From Gemmatimonadota bacterium (lineage in GTDB: Bacteria; Latescibacterota; UBA2968; GCA-2709665): DNA of 64,000 nt. Under the pieces are notes generated by a model that saw only the letters and a program-made list of their open reading frames with translations, searched no databases and was not told where the DNA came from. Position 1 is the first letter of the stretch, and every line of letters starts with the position of its first letter. Below are positions 53,846 to 62,658 of the stretch, piece after piece. Position numbers and translations under genes: made by a program. Where the stretch lies: the NCBI GenBank assembly GCA_028874335.1, contig JAPPJY010000088.1, positions 198,255 to 262,254 of the forward strand, read 5' to 3'.

Positions 53846-55660
53846 ATGGAGACACTGAAGCCGATATTTGAACGCGCAAAGCAAGGAGATCTGAAGGCCT
53901 ACGAGCAGATTGTCGCAGGCTTCCAGGATCTCGCCGTGGGATACGGGTTCGCGCTGTTGAGGGATTTTCACCTTGCACAGGACGCGGCGCAGGAGGCGTT
54001 TACAGAGGCATGGGTGAATCTGGAGCGGGTGTACGACGTCTTCGCCTTTCCTGCTTTGTTACGCAAGATCGTGTTCAAACATTGCGATCGGATGACGCGC
54101 CGGAGTAAGAAGGTCGAGATTGTATCGATGGAACAGCTTGTCGAGATCGCATCGGAAAGCCAGCATCCGGATCGAACAACAGAAGTAAACGAGATGCGGT
54201 GCCTTGTGCGAGAAGCGATCGACAGATTGCCCGAAAACGAGCGTCAGGCCGTGTCTTTATTCTACATCTCGGACTATTCACAGCGGGAAGTGGCCGCTTT
54301 TCTGGGTGTGTCGGTCGCCGTCGTGAAGAACCGTCTGCGGTCTGCGCGAAAACGGCTCAAGGAAAGGCTATTCGATATGGTGAAGGACATTATGCATGAG
54401 AACCGGCCTTCGCGGGACGATCGGTTCATTGACCGTGTGCGAGAAATCCTGGCGCCGGATAAAGCGGATCATAGCGAAGGTATATACGAGTTGCTGGACA
54501 GGCGCTGGTACGCCATCGGCCGTCAGTGTCGAGCCGGACGCATTGCACACAGTCACTACGACTGGCAGACGTCGCGGATCGGAACGATGGATGGTGATGT
54601 GGTCACACACGCGGGCATTTATGATTTGTCGATGCGTATCGGCGGCGCAACAGTCCGGACCGGGGGCTTCAATCTGCCGACCGTGCATCCCGACTATCGG
54701 GATGAGGGGATCTACGCGGAAACAATCCAGGCTGCGCTGGACGCCATGTATGCCCATGGTTACGATATGTCGTGTACACGTACCGAACCGCTCGATCGCT
54801 TTGCGAATTTCGGCTACGTGCTTGCCTGGCCCGATCAGGAGACGTATTTTATAGACACCGAGCACCTGCCCGAAGCAGCACCGGGAATAGAGTTGGAGGA
54901 AGTACATGTCAACGTGATTCACGGGCGAAGAGACCTGGCCGAACTTCACAATCAGTGGCACGACGGGTTGACCGGCACGACCGTCCGCCCGACGTACCGT
55001 AAGGGCAAATGCCCGCCGGAAGACGACGATCCGTGGACGGCGTACATTTTCAAAGACAAAACCGGACGTGCGGTGGGTTATCTCTACGATGGCCCGAACA
55101 AAAGGAAAGATCACAAGGGGCACGACCTCCGTCATACGGATTCAGCCGGTGATCCGGAACAGATCCTGCGCGTTCTTGGGCAACTTGCCCGGCAATACCA
55201 GGGACCCCGGGTGGAATTCGTCCGACTCCCCTGGCACAGTGCGCTGGCACGACGCGTGCGACAGTTGCCACATCTTTACCAGGTAAGAAACCACAATGGT
55301 CGGACGGGGAACCAGATCCGTATCATCAACCTTGAGACGACGCTGAGCAAGATCGCACCGGAACTGTCTCGTCGTTTACGAAAATCGCATCTCAGGGATT
55401 TCATCGGCACATTACTGATAACCATCCCGGATCAGTCTGCAATTCTATCCATCGACAGCGGTGAAGTCTCTGTGCAACCTGGCGGCAAAGCAGACAACAC
55501 CATTGAAAGCGGTCATGAGTTTGCACAAATCATCATGGGAAAAGAAGCGCCAATTGAGATTGTCGACCGGTCGGATATGTTGCTTACTGGCGATGCGGCA
55601 GAGCTCCTGGATGCACTCTTTCCTGCCCAGCATCCGCAGATGCCGAATGAAGATCTATAA
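53846..55660 (+). CDS. ECF sigma factor fused to an Eis-like GNAT acetyltransferase and SCP2-like domain
   Basis: Residues 1-175 are a complete ECF sigma factor: region 2 (AYEQIVAGFQDLAVGYGFAL, DAAQEAFTEAWVNL) and region 4 (LPENERQAVSLFYISDYSQR, FLGVSVAVVKNRLRSARKRL). From about 200 to 440 come two GNAT-like halves; the first holds FNLPTVHPDYRDEGIYAETI, a degenerate acetyl-CoA loop (RDEGIY against Q/RxxGxG/A). The last ~100 residues (LLITIPDQSAILSIDSGEVS...) resemble the SCP2-like end of Eis. The frame is continuous with no internal start or stop. It may link gene control to acetylation. 604 residues. Confidence 0.85.
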   Translation: METLKPIFERAKQGDLKAYEQIVAGFQDLAVGYGFALLRDFHLAQDAAQEAFTEAWVNLERVYDVFAFPALLRKIVFKHCDRMTRRSKKVEIVSMEQLVEIASESQHPDRTTEVNEMRCLVREAIDRLPENERQAVSLFYISDYSQREVAAFLGVSVAVVKNRLRSARKRLKERLFDMVKDIMHENRPSRDDRFIDRVREILAPDKADHSEGIYELLDRRWYAIGRQCRAGRIAHSHYDWQTSRIGTMDGDVVTHAGIYDLSMRIGGATVRTGGFNLPTVHPDYRDEGIYAETIQAALDAMYAHGYDMSCTRTEPLDRFANFGYVLAWPDQETYFIDTEHLPEAAPGIELEEVHVNVIHGRRDLAELHNQWHDGLTGTTVRPTYRKGKCPPEDDDPWTAYIFKDKTGRAVGYLYDGPNKRKDHKGHDLRHTDSAGDPEQILRVLGQLARQYQGPRVEFVRLPWHSALARRVRQLPHLYQVRNHNGRTGNQIRIINLETTLSKIAPELSRRLRKSHLRDFIGTLLITIPDQSAILSIDSGEVSVQPGGKADNTIESGHEFAQIIMGKEAPIEIVDRSDMLLTGDAAELLDALFPAQHPQMPNEDL

Positions 55661-55808
55661 GACTCTCCGCTCTTTCGTCGCTTCAACCAAACGGCCCTGC
55701 GTGAGTCACTGACTAAGTGCCAAAAACCTCATACACTGATTGATGAAGTGCCGATTCTGCAATGCTTGCGCGTTTGCGGACGTCATTTAAGCGCAGAACG
55801 CGAACTGT

Positions 55809-56417
55809 ATGACCACTCCTGAGATTCCCCTAAGCCAATGGCAACCCTTGTCAGTCCAGGAATTGACGCAATTGTTCGCTGGCGCTCCTTTCATGTGGGG
55901 ACTCGTTGGTGGCTATGCGGTTGAGCAGTTCGTGGGAAAGCGCGTCAGGGACCACGGCGATATAGACGTCATCGTGTACCGGGATCATCAACTCGAAGTA
56001 CAGCGCTGGCTGTCGAATTGGCATCTGTACGCGGCTGATCCGGCTGGTTCATTGTGACCCTGGGCGGAATCGGAGTTCTTGCCTTACGGGATATTTGACA
56101 TATGGGGCCATACCGGCATAAAGGCATGGCAGCTTCAGATCATGTTAACTGAGAGCGAAGGCGACAGGTGGTTCAGCAAACGCAGCAGACTCATTGGCGG
56201 GCAACGAAGAGACTTGATCGTCGCATACAGAAATGTTCCCTGCATTCGGATCGAGGTTCAACTGTTGTACAAAGCCAGGAATCCTCGTTCGAAAGACGAT
56301 CTGGACTTTCAGACGTGCCTGCCGCTGATGTCCGCCGAGGCAAAGAGATGGTTGGGAGCCGGGTTGGAGGTCTTGTATCCTGAAGGGCATCGCTGGCAAG
56401 GGTTACTAACGGAATAG
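55809..56417 (+). pseudogene. Nucleotidyltransferase gene interrupted by one in-frame TGA
   Basis: The N-terminal half carries VGGYAVEQFVGKRVRDHGDI followed by DV, the GG...DxD catalytic pattern of small nucleotidyltransferases of the aminoglycoside type. TGA at 56055-56057 interrupts the frame after DPAGSL; the same frame continues with PWAESEFLPYGIFDIWGHTG for another 120 residues to 56417. No other frame shift is needed. The codon looks like a CGA (Arg) to TGA change. It is either a fresh nonsense mutation, an assembly error or a recoded codon. Confidence 0.82.
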
Positions 56418-56454
56418 CGGCCTGCATAGTCAGACGCGACCGAAATGCGTCGTC

Positions 56455-56542
56455 CGATAAAAGCACGTTTTGCGCTGCGGCGCAGACGCGCCCTGGCCTT
56501 CGGCAACCGCCATCTCGGTTCGCAAAGGGGCGAAACTTCAGC
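56455..56542 (+). other. attC-like site G (worn ends)
   Basis: Inner arms TTTGCG and CGCAAA pair exactly and flank the shared core (CTGCGGCGC, CTGGCCTTCGGCAACC, GGTTCG). The outer boxes CGATAAA and ACTTCAG no longer match consensus. It starts 38 bp after the nucleotidyltransferase stop. Confidence 0.55.
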
Positions 56543-56610
56543 GGCAATTTGTGGCTGTTTCGTGCGGTTGGTTGAGGAGTGCGATTCGGTTCCATCGGAG
56601 GGAAGATTCG

Positions 56611-58296
56611 TTGATAAGCGATTTCGATGTCGATCCAGTTTCAGGTCGAATAGTGTTACAGTGCCGTGGGATTTCGGGTGAGGCATGGTTGAAGATCATG
56701 GAATCCTCAGGGGAAACCATTGGGGAGATCCCGCCCGAGTTCCTGCCGCATCATCCGCGCTGGGCATCAGATGGTCTTCGCCTGACATTTTCCGGAAACG
56801 ACGGTCGTATTGGTGTCCACGAAGTATCTCAGGACATCACCAGGATCGTGTATGAAGACCCGTCCATGAAGGCTGGCTTCAGTCAGTGGTCGCCGGACGG
56901 TTTGGAGCTCGTATTCTCCGCCTATGACAGGCAACCCGATGGACGACCACCGGATGTATTCCGCCTGACACTGGCCGATGGCAGGCTTGAGAGATTGACC
57001 TCCTCGCCGGATGCTGTAGACAGGTTTCCGAATTGGTCCCCATCCGGCGACCGGATTGCATTTCATCGCCAGAACCTCAAGGAGCTTAATAAGCCCAAGA
57101 GAGTTTGCCTGTATGATATCGAACGACGGGAAGTGTCCTCCCTCTTTTCAGGTGCAAACAGTCAGCGATTTGGTAGATACCCGTGGTCTCGTGATGGAAG
57201 GTGGTTTTCACTGCAGGAGGTTGACAAGGCAGGAGAGAGCGTTCGGGTAGTAGATCTCACCGATCTAGATTCCGCGTGGACCTGGGACAATGGTTCGGTG
57301 CAGGAAGGGGCATTCTCCGCTCTAACAGACAGGCTGCTCTGCATTCTGCCCGATGAACTCGTCTGGTTGCGGTTTCCCGAGGGACGCGTCGACGCCCGGG
57401 TCAGGCTTCCATCTGGTGTCAGCGTTTCGAAGAACCTGACCTGGCATCAAATTGCCATCGTGGCTGACATCGTCTACTTCCTGGCCACGGACAATAGAGT
57501 CTACCGTTGTGATGAGTCGGGTAAATTTACGGCCGTGGCTGAGCATTCTGAAGCCGGGCCGAGCTTCAAGCTGGAGGAATTCACAGTTCCCGCGTCGGAT
57601 GGTTGGCTGCTGCCGGCACAACGCCTGGTTCCGGATTGCCCGCGAGAGACCGCAGTATTGTACGTGCACGGCGGTCCGGGCAGCAGCCTCGATAGAAACG
57701 ACTCATGGGCGCTGTGGCTTGTTCGCAAGGGTTTTGAGGTCGTGCGTGTGGCTTACAGAGGTTCTACCGGCTTTGGCGATGATCTGGCGAGAGCCAATGA
57801 AGGTGTTTGTGGCGTTTCCGACGTTCAGGATGTGGTCGATTGTGGGGTCTTTTGGCAGCAGCAGTTCGGTTCGGGTAGAAGGATCGCGCTGTTTGGTAAC
57901 AGCTACGGTGGCTTTCTCAGCCTTCTGGCCCTGGCGAATCCTTCCTCACCATTCCCGGGTGCGGTATCGACCTGCACCTGTACGAGTCTACGAGTCTTGC
58001 GGCTTCACCATGACAGAATTCTCCCGGCCAACCCGAATGCACGTGAGAAAGCACTGGAAGAGAGATCCGTGCTGTCGCAGGCCGAAAAGATCAAGAGACC
58101 AGCTCTACTCTTCCATGGTGGGCTTGACACTGTAGCAACTACGGACGAAATGCGACAAGTCGAGAGGCGTATCAACGATTCAGGTGGAGACTGCTCGCTG
58201 GTCGTATTCCGCGACGATACACACGGGTTGGCAAAGCATCGCGACGAAGTATTCGAACGAACTACCCAATTCTTCGAAAATCGTCTCCCATCCTGA
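56611..58296 (+). CDS. S9-family prolyl oligopeptidase-like peptidase
   Basis: The TTG start at 56611 is set by GGAGGGAA six bases upstream; an earlier in-frame ATG reads through attC-like site G. A PD40/WD-like beta-propeller covers residues ~1-320 (QWSPDGLELVFSAYD, NWSPSGDRIAFHRQ, PWSRDGRWFSLQ). The alpha/beta hydrolase domain follows, with nucleophile GNSYGG (usually GGSYGG), Asp in HGGLDTVAT and His in DDTHGLAKH. It cleaves peptides or esters in the cytoplasm. 561 residues, the sole gene between sites G and E. Confidence 0.9.
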   Translation: MISDFDVDPVSGRIVLQCRGISGEAWLKIMESSGETIGEIPPEFLPHHPRWASDGLRLTFSGNDGRIGVHEVSQDITRIVYEDPSMKAGFSQWSPDGLELVFSAYDRQPDGRPPDVFRLTLADGRLERLTSSPDAVDRFPNWSPSGDRIAFHRQNLKELNKPKRVCLYDIERREVSSLFSGANSQRFGRYPWSRDGRWFSLQEVDKAGESVRVVDLTDLDSAWTWDNGSVQEGAFSALTDRLLCILPDELVWLRFPEGRVDARVRLPSGVSVSKNLTWHQIAIVADIVYFLATDNRVYRCDESGKFTAVAEHSEAGPSFKLEEFTVPASDGWLLPAQRLVPDCPRETAVLYVHGGPGSSLDRNDSWALWLVRKGFEVVRVAYRGSTGFGDDLARANEGVCGVSDVQDVVDCGVFWQQQFGSGRRIALFGNSYGGFLSLLALANPSSPFPGAVSTCTCTSLRVLRLHHDRILPANPNAREKALEERSVLSQAEKIKRPALLFHGGLDTVATTDEMRQVERRINDSGGDCSLVVFRDDTHGLAKHRDEVFERTTQFFENRLPS

Positions 58297-58403
58297 GCAA
58301 TCTTGTGCCTTGCGCGCAGCCTCACAGCCCGGCAAATACGACCATGCCCGGCTGCGCACTTCGGCAACCACCTTCGCGGTTCGTGCAAGGCGAAACGTTA
58401 TTT
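58295..58403 (+). other. attC-like site E
   Basis: It begins inside the TGA stop of the S9 peptidase gene. Inner arms CCTTGCGCG and CGTGCAAGG pair at 8 of 9 positions. The right end AACGTTATTTG is attC-like. The core contains CTTCGGCAACC and GGTTCG. 109 bp. Confidence 0.62.
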
Positions 58404-58499
58404 GAAATGGAAACCAGCCAAGGGACTGCCTCGGTGCATCCGGAGCGGTGGTAAATACGGAATGTCCAGACAATACCACCTCACAGACAGGAGTTTGAA

Positions 58500-59024
58500 A
58501 TGCCACTGCCTGAAAACGTTCGGATAGAGCGGCTGGAATCCACTCAACCCTCATGGCAGAGATTCCTGGCCTTCGCTGACGAGAGAGGCGAAGGAGCCGG
58601 ACTCGATGCCAAGACGTGCGAGTACCACGCGGGGCCACTCACCCTCGTGGCGCATGTTCGGGATCAAATGGTCGGTTACCTGAGGTTTTGGACGCAACAG
58701 ATTGGGATCGATGAAGACAAGCCCGGTCTTGAGCGTGACGACAGGCCAGTATTGGAAGCAAAGATTGTCGCGTTCTTCGTCAAACCTCAATATCGGCGTC
58801 GGGGCATTGGTAGGTGTCTAAAGCAGACGGCGGTTTCTTGGGCACGTGATCTTGACTGCTACCAGGTACGAGAGCGCAGCTGTTACAGCAACATTGAAAA
58901 CCACGCACTTAACGTATCCCTGGGTTTTGGTATTCAACCCGCTGTTAACGAGGATGAGGGTGACTGCAGTGCGTATTTTATGCTGCCAGTGAACACACAC
59001 GAAACGGCCTCCATGAGCGGTTGA
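58500..59024 (+). CDS. GNAT-family N-acetyltransferase
   Basis: ATG 58500 has ACAGGAG upstream. The acetyl-CoA loop is clear: KIVAFFVKPQYRRRGIGRCL (Q/RxxGxG/A as RRRGIG), followed by a typical late DLDCYQVR strand and an Asn-rich NIENHALNVSLGF. It acetylates a small molecule or protein amine. 174 residues. Confidence 0.92.
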   Translation: MPLPENVRIERLESTQPSWQRFLAFADERGEGAGLDAKTCEYHAGPLTLVAHVRDQMVGYLRFWTQQIGIDEDKPGLERDDRPVLEAKIVAFFVKPQYRRRGIGRCLKQTAVSWARDLDCYQVRERSCYSNIENHALNVSLGFGIQPAVNEDEGDCSAYFMLPVNTHETASMSG

Positions 59025-59126
59025 GCCACGACGTAACCGCGAACATTCGAAGTTGACTCCGCGCCACATGGCGCGACCGCGCCCGGCGTGAATGCAGTCG
59101 CGTCACCCGAGCGCGAAGGAGGTGTC

Positions 59127-59903
59127 GTGGAGGGAAAGGCTTTCGACAGGTATGTCAATCTCGACTCCATCGCGGATGGCTTCTTCAGAGACGCCGTCGT
59201 GGAGCACGTCTCGGTGTATTGCGAAGTATTCGATGAACGGCTTGTCTCAGTCTACGTGTGGGGAAGTGTTCATCGGAATGAAGCTGTACCCGAAGTTTCC
59301 GATCTTGACTTGCATCCATTTGTAATTGACGCCGTCACCGATGCGGACAGGTTCCAGCTACGAGAATCCGAGGCATCCCTTCGTAGGGAGTTCCTCTCAC
59401 TTCATGGGCTTGTCACACCGCGATCTGTCGACAGGGTTTCCGAGGTCGCAACGCGACTCTGCCACGATGCCACGCTTGTCTGGGGAGAGGATCTGATCAA
59501 AGGGATCGAGATTCCACCACCGGACCCCGTTGAGGCATTCCGCGACCCCAGGGAACTGGTCCGATTTGCAGCGGGATTGCTGGAGGACAACACGACCGAT
59601 TTCTCCCTTCCTGAAGAGCCCTCATTGCGCCTCCGTAAACTTGGACGCCTGGCCGTGCTGGGTGGCGGGTATCTCCTCATGGCAAGCGGAAGCAGGTATT
59701 CCCTCAAGGGGTCCGAGGTTCTTCCGCTGCTGGAAGAGGTCTCTCCGGATTGGCGAGGTTTTCTGAGAAGAACTTCTGAAATCTATGTTCATCCCGTACA
59801 GCCGAGTGAGAGCGAAGTAGACGAATATCTGTCTCAACTGGTTGAGTGGATGGAATGGATCAAAGATCAAATGCAGGAAAAGTCAGCTGTGGCAGGCACT
59901 TGA
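59127..59903 (+). CDS. Nucleotidyltransferase (DNA polymerase beta fold), cassette-type
   Basis: The GTG start at 59127 follows AAGGAGG; GTG 59088 is an alternative. VWGSVHRNEAVPEVSDLDLH is the GS-x10-DxD catalytic motif of the fold. The C-terminal half is helical (LRLRKLGRLAVLGGGYLLMA), as in aminoglycoside or DUF4111-like nucleotidyltransferases. 258 residues. Substrate unknown. Confidence 0.85.
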   Translation: MEGKAFDRYVNLDSIADGFFRDAVVEHVSVYCEVFDERLVSVYVWGSVHRNEAVPEVSDLDLHPFVIDAVTDADRFQLRESEASLRREFLSLHGLVTPRSVDRVSEVATRLCHDATLVWGEDLIKGIEIPPPDPVEAFRDPRELVRFAAGLLEDNTTDFSLPEEPSLRLRKLGRLAVLGGGYLLMASGSRYSLKGSEVLPLLEEVSPDWRGFLRRTSEIYVHPVQPSESEVDEYLSQLVEWMEWIKDQMQEKSAVAGT

Positions 59904-59949
59904 TCCGCGCCAACATCGCGTAGCGATAGAGGCGGCAGGAAGCGGCTAC

Positions 59950-60038
59950 CGCTGACACGCCGGACTGCGGCTCCGGCGCATTCGCGTTTCCAATCTGACT
60001 TGCCTTCGGCAAGTTCATCGCGCGTGGGGACGTTTTCG
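59950..60038 (+). other. attC-like site I
   Basis: Left box CGCTGAC, right box GTTTTCG, inner arms ACGC and GCGT, central hairpin CTTGCCTTCGGCAAG and the words GACTGCGG and CTCCGGCGC. 89 bp, 47 bp after the nucleotidyltransferase stop. Confidence 0.5.
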
Positions 60039-60068
60039 GGATAGACTCATTCGAGGGAGTTGCCGACG

Positions 60069-60836
60069 TTGAGCGAAGACGTCAGACGTTTTTACGATGA
60101 CCTGGCTGCTGACTACCATCACGTCTACGCGGAGTGGGAATCGGCAATCGAACGACAGTCGTGCGTACTGGATCGGTTGATTCAACGTGAATCGTCGGTA
60201 AATGCATCGGTTGTCCTGGACTGTTCATGTGGAATCGGCACCCAGGCGATTGGCCTGGCGCGGCGAGGATACGAAGTCTTCGCGTCCGACCTCAGCCCGA
60301 GGGCGATTGCCAGGGCGAAATCAGAAGCAGCTGACCGGGGGCTGAAGATTGAGTTCGCCGTTTCCGATGTTAGGGAGGTAGAACGTGCCTTCGCCCGCAA
60401 ATTCGACGTTGTGATCAGTTGCGATAACTCACTGCCTCATCTCCTGACCGAGGAAGACCTGACTCTCGCTCTCCGAAGCATCAGGCACACGCTGAAGCAT
60501 GATGGACTGTTGGTTGCCAGTATTCGAGATTACGATCGGTTGCTCGCGGAGAGACCGTCGTTTATGGGCGCGAACGTTCAGGGTGCATCGGAGCGTGAGG
60601 TCATTACGTTTCAGGTCTGGGACTGGTCAAGGGAATCAGATACCTGTCTGATTCGGCTATTCATAATGACCCGGGCACCGAATGGGTGGCAAGTAAGAGA
60701 GCTAAGGACCCGCTACCGGGCAATCCGGCGCAAGGAGCTCACTCTGGCTCTGGAGTCCGCCGGATTCTCGAAAATCGCCTGGCATACACCTGAACAGTCA
60801 GGTTACTTTCAGCCGGTCGTGACGGCGCATGCCTGA
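60069..60836 (+). CDS. Class I SAM-dependent methyltransferase
   Basis: TTG 60069 is nine bases after GAGGGAG; TTG 60060 is the other option. Residues 5-20 (VRRFYDDLAADYHHVYAEW) and VLDCSCGIGTQAIGLARRGY followed by VFASDLSPRA are typical of glycine/sarcosine or ubiquinone-type methyltransferases. LTLALRSIRHTLKHDGLLV is the post-II segment. 255 residues. It is the first gene after site I. Confidence 0.89.
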   Translation: MSEDVRRFYDDLAADYHHVYAEWESAIERQSCVLDRLIQRESSVNASVVLDCSCGIGTQAIGLARRGYEVFASDLSPRAIARAKSEAADRGLKIEFAVSDVREVERAFARKFDVVISCDNSLPHLLTEEDLTLALRSIRHTLKHDGLLVASIRDYDRLLAERPSFMGANVQGASEREVITFQVWDWSRESDTCLIRLFIMTRAPNGWQVRELRTRYRAIRRKELTLALESAGFSKIAWHTPEQSGYFQPVVTAHA

Positions 60837-60910
60837 TTGAGGCAACTTTCGAAAACAGCGCCGTGTTGTCCAGCGGCGTGGCCTGCACCGCTGCTGACGG
60901 AGATCCCTTG

Positions 60911-61537
60911 ATGCACGCATACATTGTCTTCGCGCATCCGACGAGGAGGTCTTTTACCGGGGAGGTATTGGCCGAATTGTGCCGAGGACTCGACGACGGA
61001 GGGCATTCCTACGAGATCGGGGACCTGTACGAAATCGACTTCAAATGCGAAATGACTCCGGATGAGTACATTCGCGAGATGAACGTCCATGGCAATCGCC
61101 CCACCCTACCCATACCGCCGGACGTGGAAGTCGAACACAGGAAGATCAGCAGGGCAGACGGTCTGGCCTTTGTCTTTCCGGTCTGGTGGAGCGACTGTCC
61201 GGCGAAGTTGAAGGGATGGTTCGACCGGGTCTGGGTCTGCGGATACGCCTACGAGTACCAATTCGCCAGGGAGACCTATCCGTTTCCACGACTCTCCATG
61301 GAGAGAGCGCTTGTTCTCTGTCCTGTTGGAAATACTCTGGAGGGATTGGTAGCGTCCGGAATTGCTGAAGCCATGAGACGGTTATACACCCATGATCGCC
61401 TCCGCCCTGACGCGGGTGTGAAGCATTGTGAGTTTGTATTTCTTCCCGGGATGGCAGATCACTTTGCAACATCGTGCAACACGGCGAGGAATCTTGAGAT
61501 CGCGTATCGGTATGGCAGAAATTTCCTGATGAAATGA
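60911..61537 (+). CDS. NAD(P)H:quinone oxidoreductase, flavodoxin fold (MdaB/KefF type)
   Basis: ATG 60911 gives MHAYIVFAHPTRRSFTGEVL, the FMN-binding start of this family. The substrate loop FVFPVWWSDCPAKLKGWFDRVW is highly characteristic. It makes two-electron reductions of quinones or nitro compounds with FAD/FMN. 208 residues, 74 bp after the methyltransferase. Confidence 0.93.
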   Translation: MHAYIVFAHPTRRSFTGEVLAELCRGLDDGGHSYEIGDLYEIDFKCEMTPDEYIREMNVHGNRPTLPIPPDVEVEHRKISRADGLAFVFPVWWSDCPAKLKGWFDRVWVCGYAYEYQFARETYPFPRLSMERALVLCPVGNTLEGLVASGIAEAMRRLYTHDRLRPDAGVKHCEFVFLPGMADHFATSCNTARNLEIAYRYGRNFLMK

Positions 61538-61615
61538 AGCGCGGGCATTTCGACAAACCACTTCGGCCCTTCGACAGGCTCAGGGACCGCAGGCTCAGCG
61601 CAGGCAGCACAGGCA

Positions 61616-62542
61616 ATGACCACGTTTCAGCCGGACGTGATGAATCGGTGGGAGCATGGCGAGATATTTATGGGACCGGACACCTGCTGCGACGGACTCG
61701 AGTCGCGAATCGCGGACCTGACCGGACGAGAAGTGGACCGGCTGCACCCGGTACAGGGAGGTTACACAAATGCCTGCCGGAGAATCGTAAGATTCCGGGA
61801 CGGAAACACGGCATTTGTAAAGTGCGCTACGGACCGGCGCACCGGCGCGTGGCTGTATTCCGAGATTTCGGTCTACCGCCAGCTTTCCGGCGATTTCATG
61901 GCGGCCGTTTTGGCGTGGGATGAGGAGGAACCTCCTCTATTGATATTGGAGGACCTGACCGGGAACGCGTGGCCACCGCCCTGGACGCCTTCTCGCGTCG
62001 ACATGGTTCTTGACAGTCTGGCAACGATACATGGGAGCCAGGTGAGTGTGCCCGAATATCAGGATATCTTCGTGCATCGCGGTTGGCACGAAGTTGCCGC
62101 GCACCCGGAGGCCTTCCTGTCAATACGCGTCGCAAGCGAATCGTGGTTGACAACGTGTCTGCCCACCCTCCTGGAGGCGCACGATAGAGTGGAACCTGAA
62201 GGCAAAGCGCTTGTCCACCTTGACGTGAGAAGCGACAACATCTGCTTTCGTGCCGGCCGGGCCGTTCTAATCGACTGGAACAACGCCTGCTTTGGCAATC
62301 CCGATCTCGACATTGCCTTCTGGCTGCCCGGTCTCTGCCACGAGGGTGGACCGCCTCCACAGGATATTCTTGCGGATGCCGGTCACCTGGCGTCGTATGT
62401 TACGGGATATTTCGCTTCGCGTGCAGGGTTGCCGGACCTGCCCCATGCGCCGTTGGTTCGCAAACTGCAGCGGGCGCAGCTGATTACAGGTCTTCAGTGG
62501 ACGGTCAAGGAACTTGGACTCCCTGAACCGGATCTGATGTGA
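61616..62542 (+). CDS. APH-type phosphotransferase
   Basis: The kinase core is intact: VHLDVRSDNICF (catalytic Asp/Asn) and LIDWNNACFGNPDLDIAFW (metal Asp). The ATP Lys is probably in AFVKCAT. It phosphorylates a small molecule; similar enzymes include choline kinases and aminoglycoside kinases. The start is ambiguous between ATG 61616, 61640 and 61670. Up to 308 residues. It shares only the fold with the next gene. Confidence 0.88.
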   Translation: MTTFQPDVMNRWEHGEIFMGPDTCCDGLESRIADLTGREVDRLHPVQGGYTNACRRIVRFRDGNTAFVKCATDRRTGAWLYSEISVYRQLSGDFMAAVLAWDEEEPPLLILEDLTGNAWPPPWTPSRVDMVLDSLATIHGSQVSVPEYQDIFVHRGWHEVAAHPEAFLSIRVASESWLTTCLPTLLEAHDRVEPEGKALVHLDVRSDNICFRAGRAVLIDWNNACFGNPDLDIAFWLPGLCHEGGPPPQDILADAGHLASYVTGYFASRAGLPDLPHAPLVRKLQRAQLITGLQWTVKELGLPEPDLM

Positions 62543-62565
62543 CGATGAATTCTACTGGCGATGTC

Positions 62566-62654
62566 CGATAACAGCACGTCTTGCGCTGCGGCGCCATTGC
62601 CGCCCTGGCTTTCGGCAGCCCCCTTCGCGGTTCGCAAACTGGCATATCGTAGCG
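62566..62654 (+). other. attC-like site F
   Basis: The left box CGATAAC is close to RYYYAAC; the right box is worn to CGTAGCG. Inner arms TTGCG and CGCAA flank the shared core (CTGCGGCGCC, GCCGCCCTGGC, TTCGGCAGCC, GGTTCG). It starts 24 bp after the stop of the preceding kinase and ends 4 bp before the next start. Confidence 0.6.
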
Positions 62655-62658
62655 AGAC

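Noticed and set aside
56055..56057. Selenocysteine or general TGA recoding
   Set aside because: TGA serves as normal stop in many genes here (coxA, ctaA, polB neighbours and others) and no SECIS-like hairpin was recognised after this codon.
27140..62640. Repeated GGTTCGAAA-like words, as in the T-loop of tRNAs
   Set aside because: No acceptor, D or anticodon stems can be built around them; they are part of the shared core of the attC-like sites.
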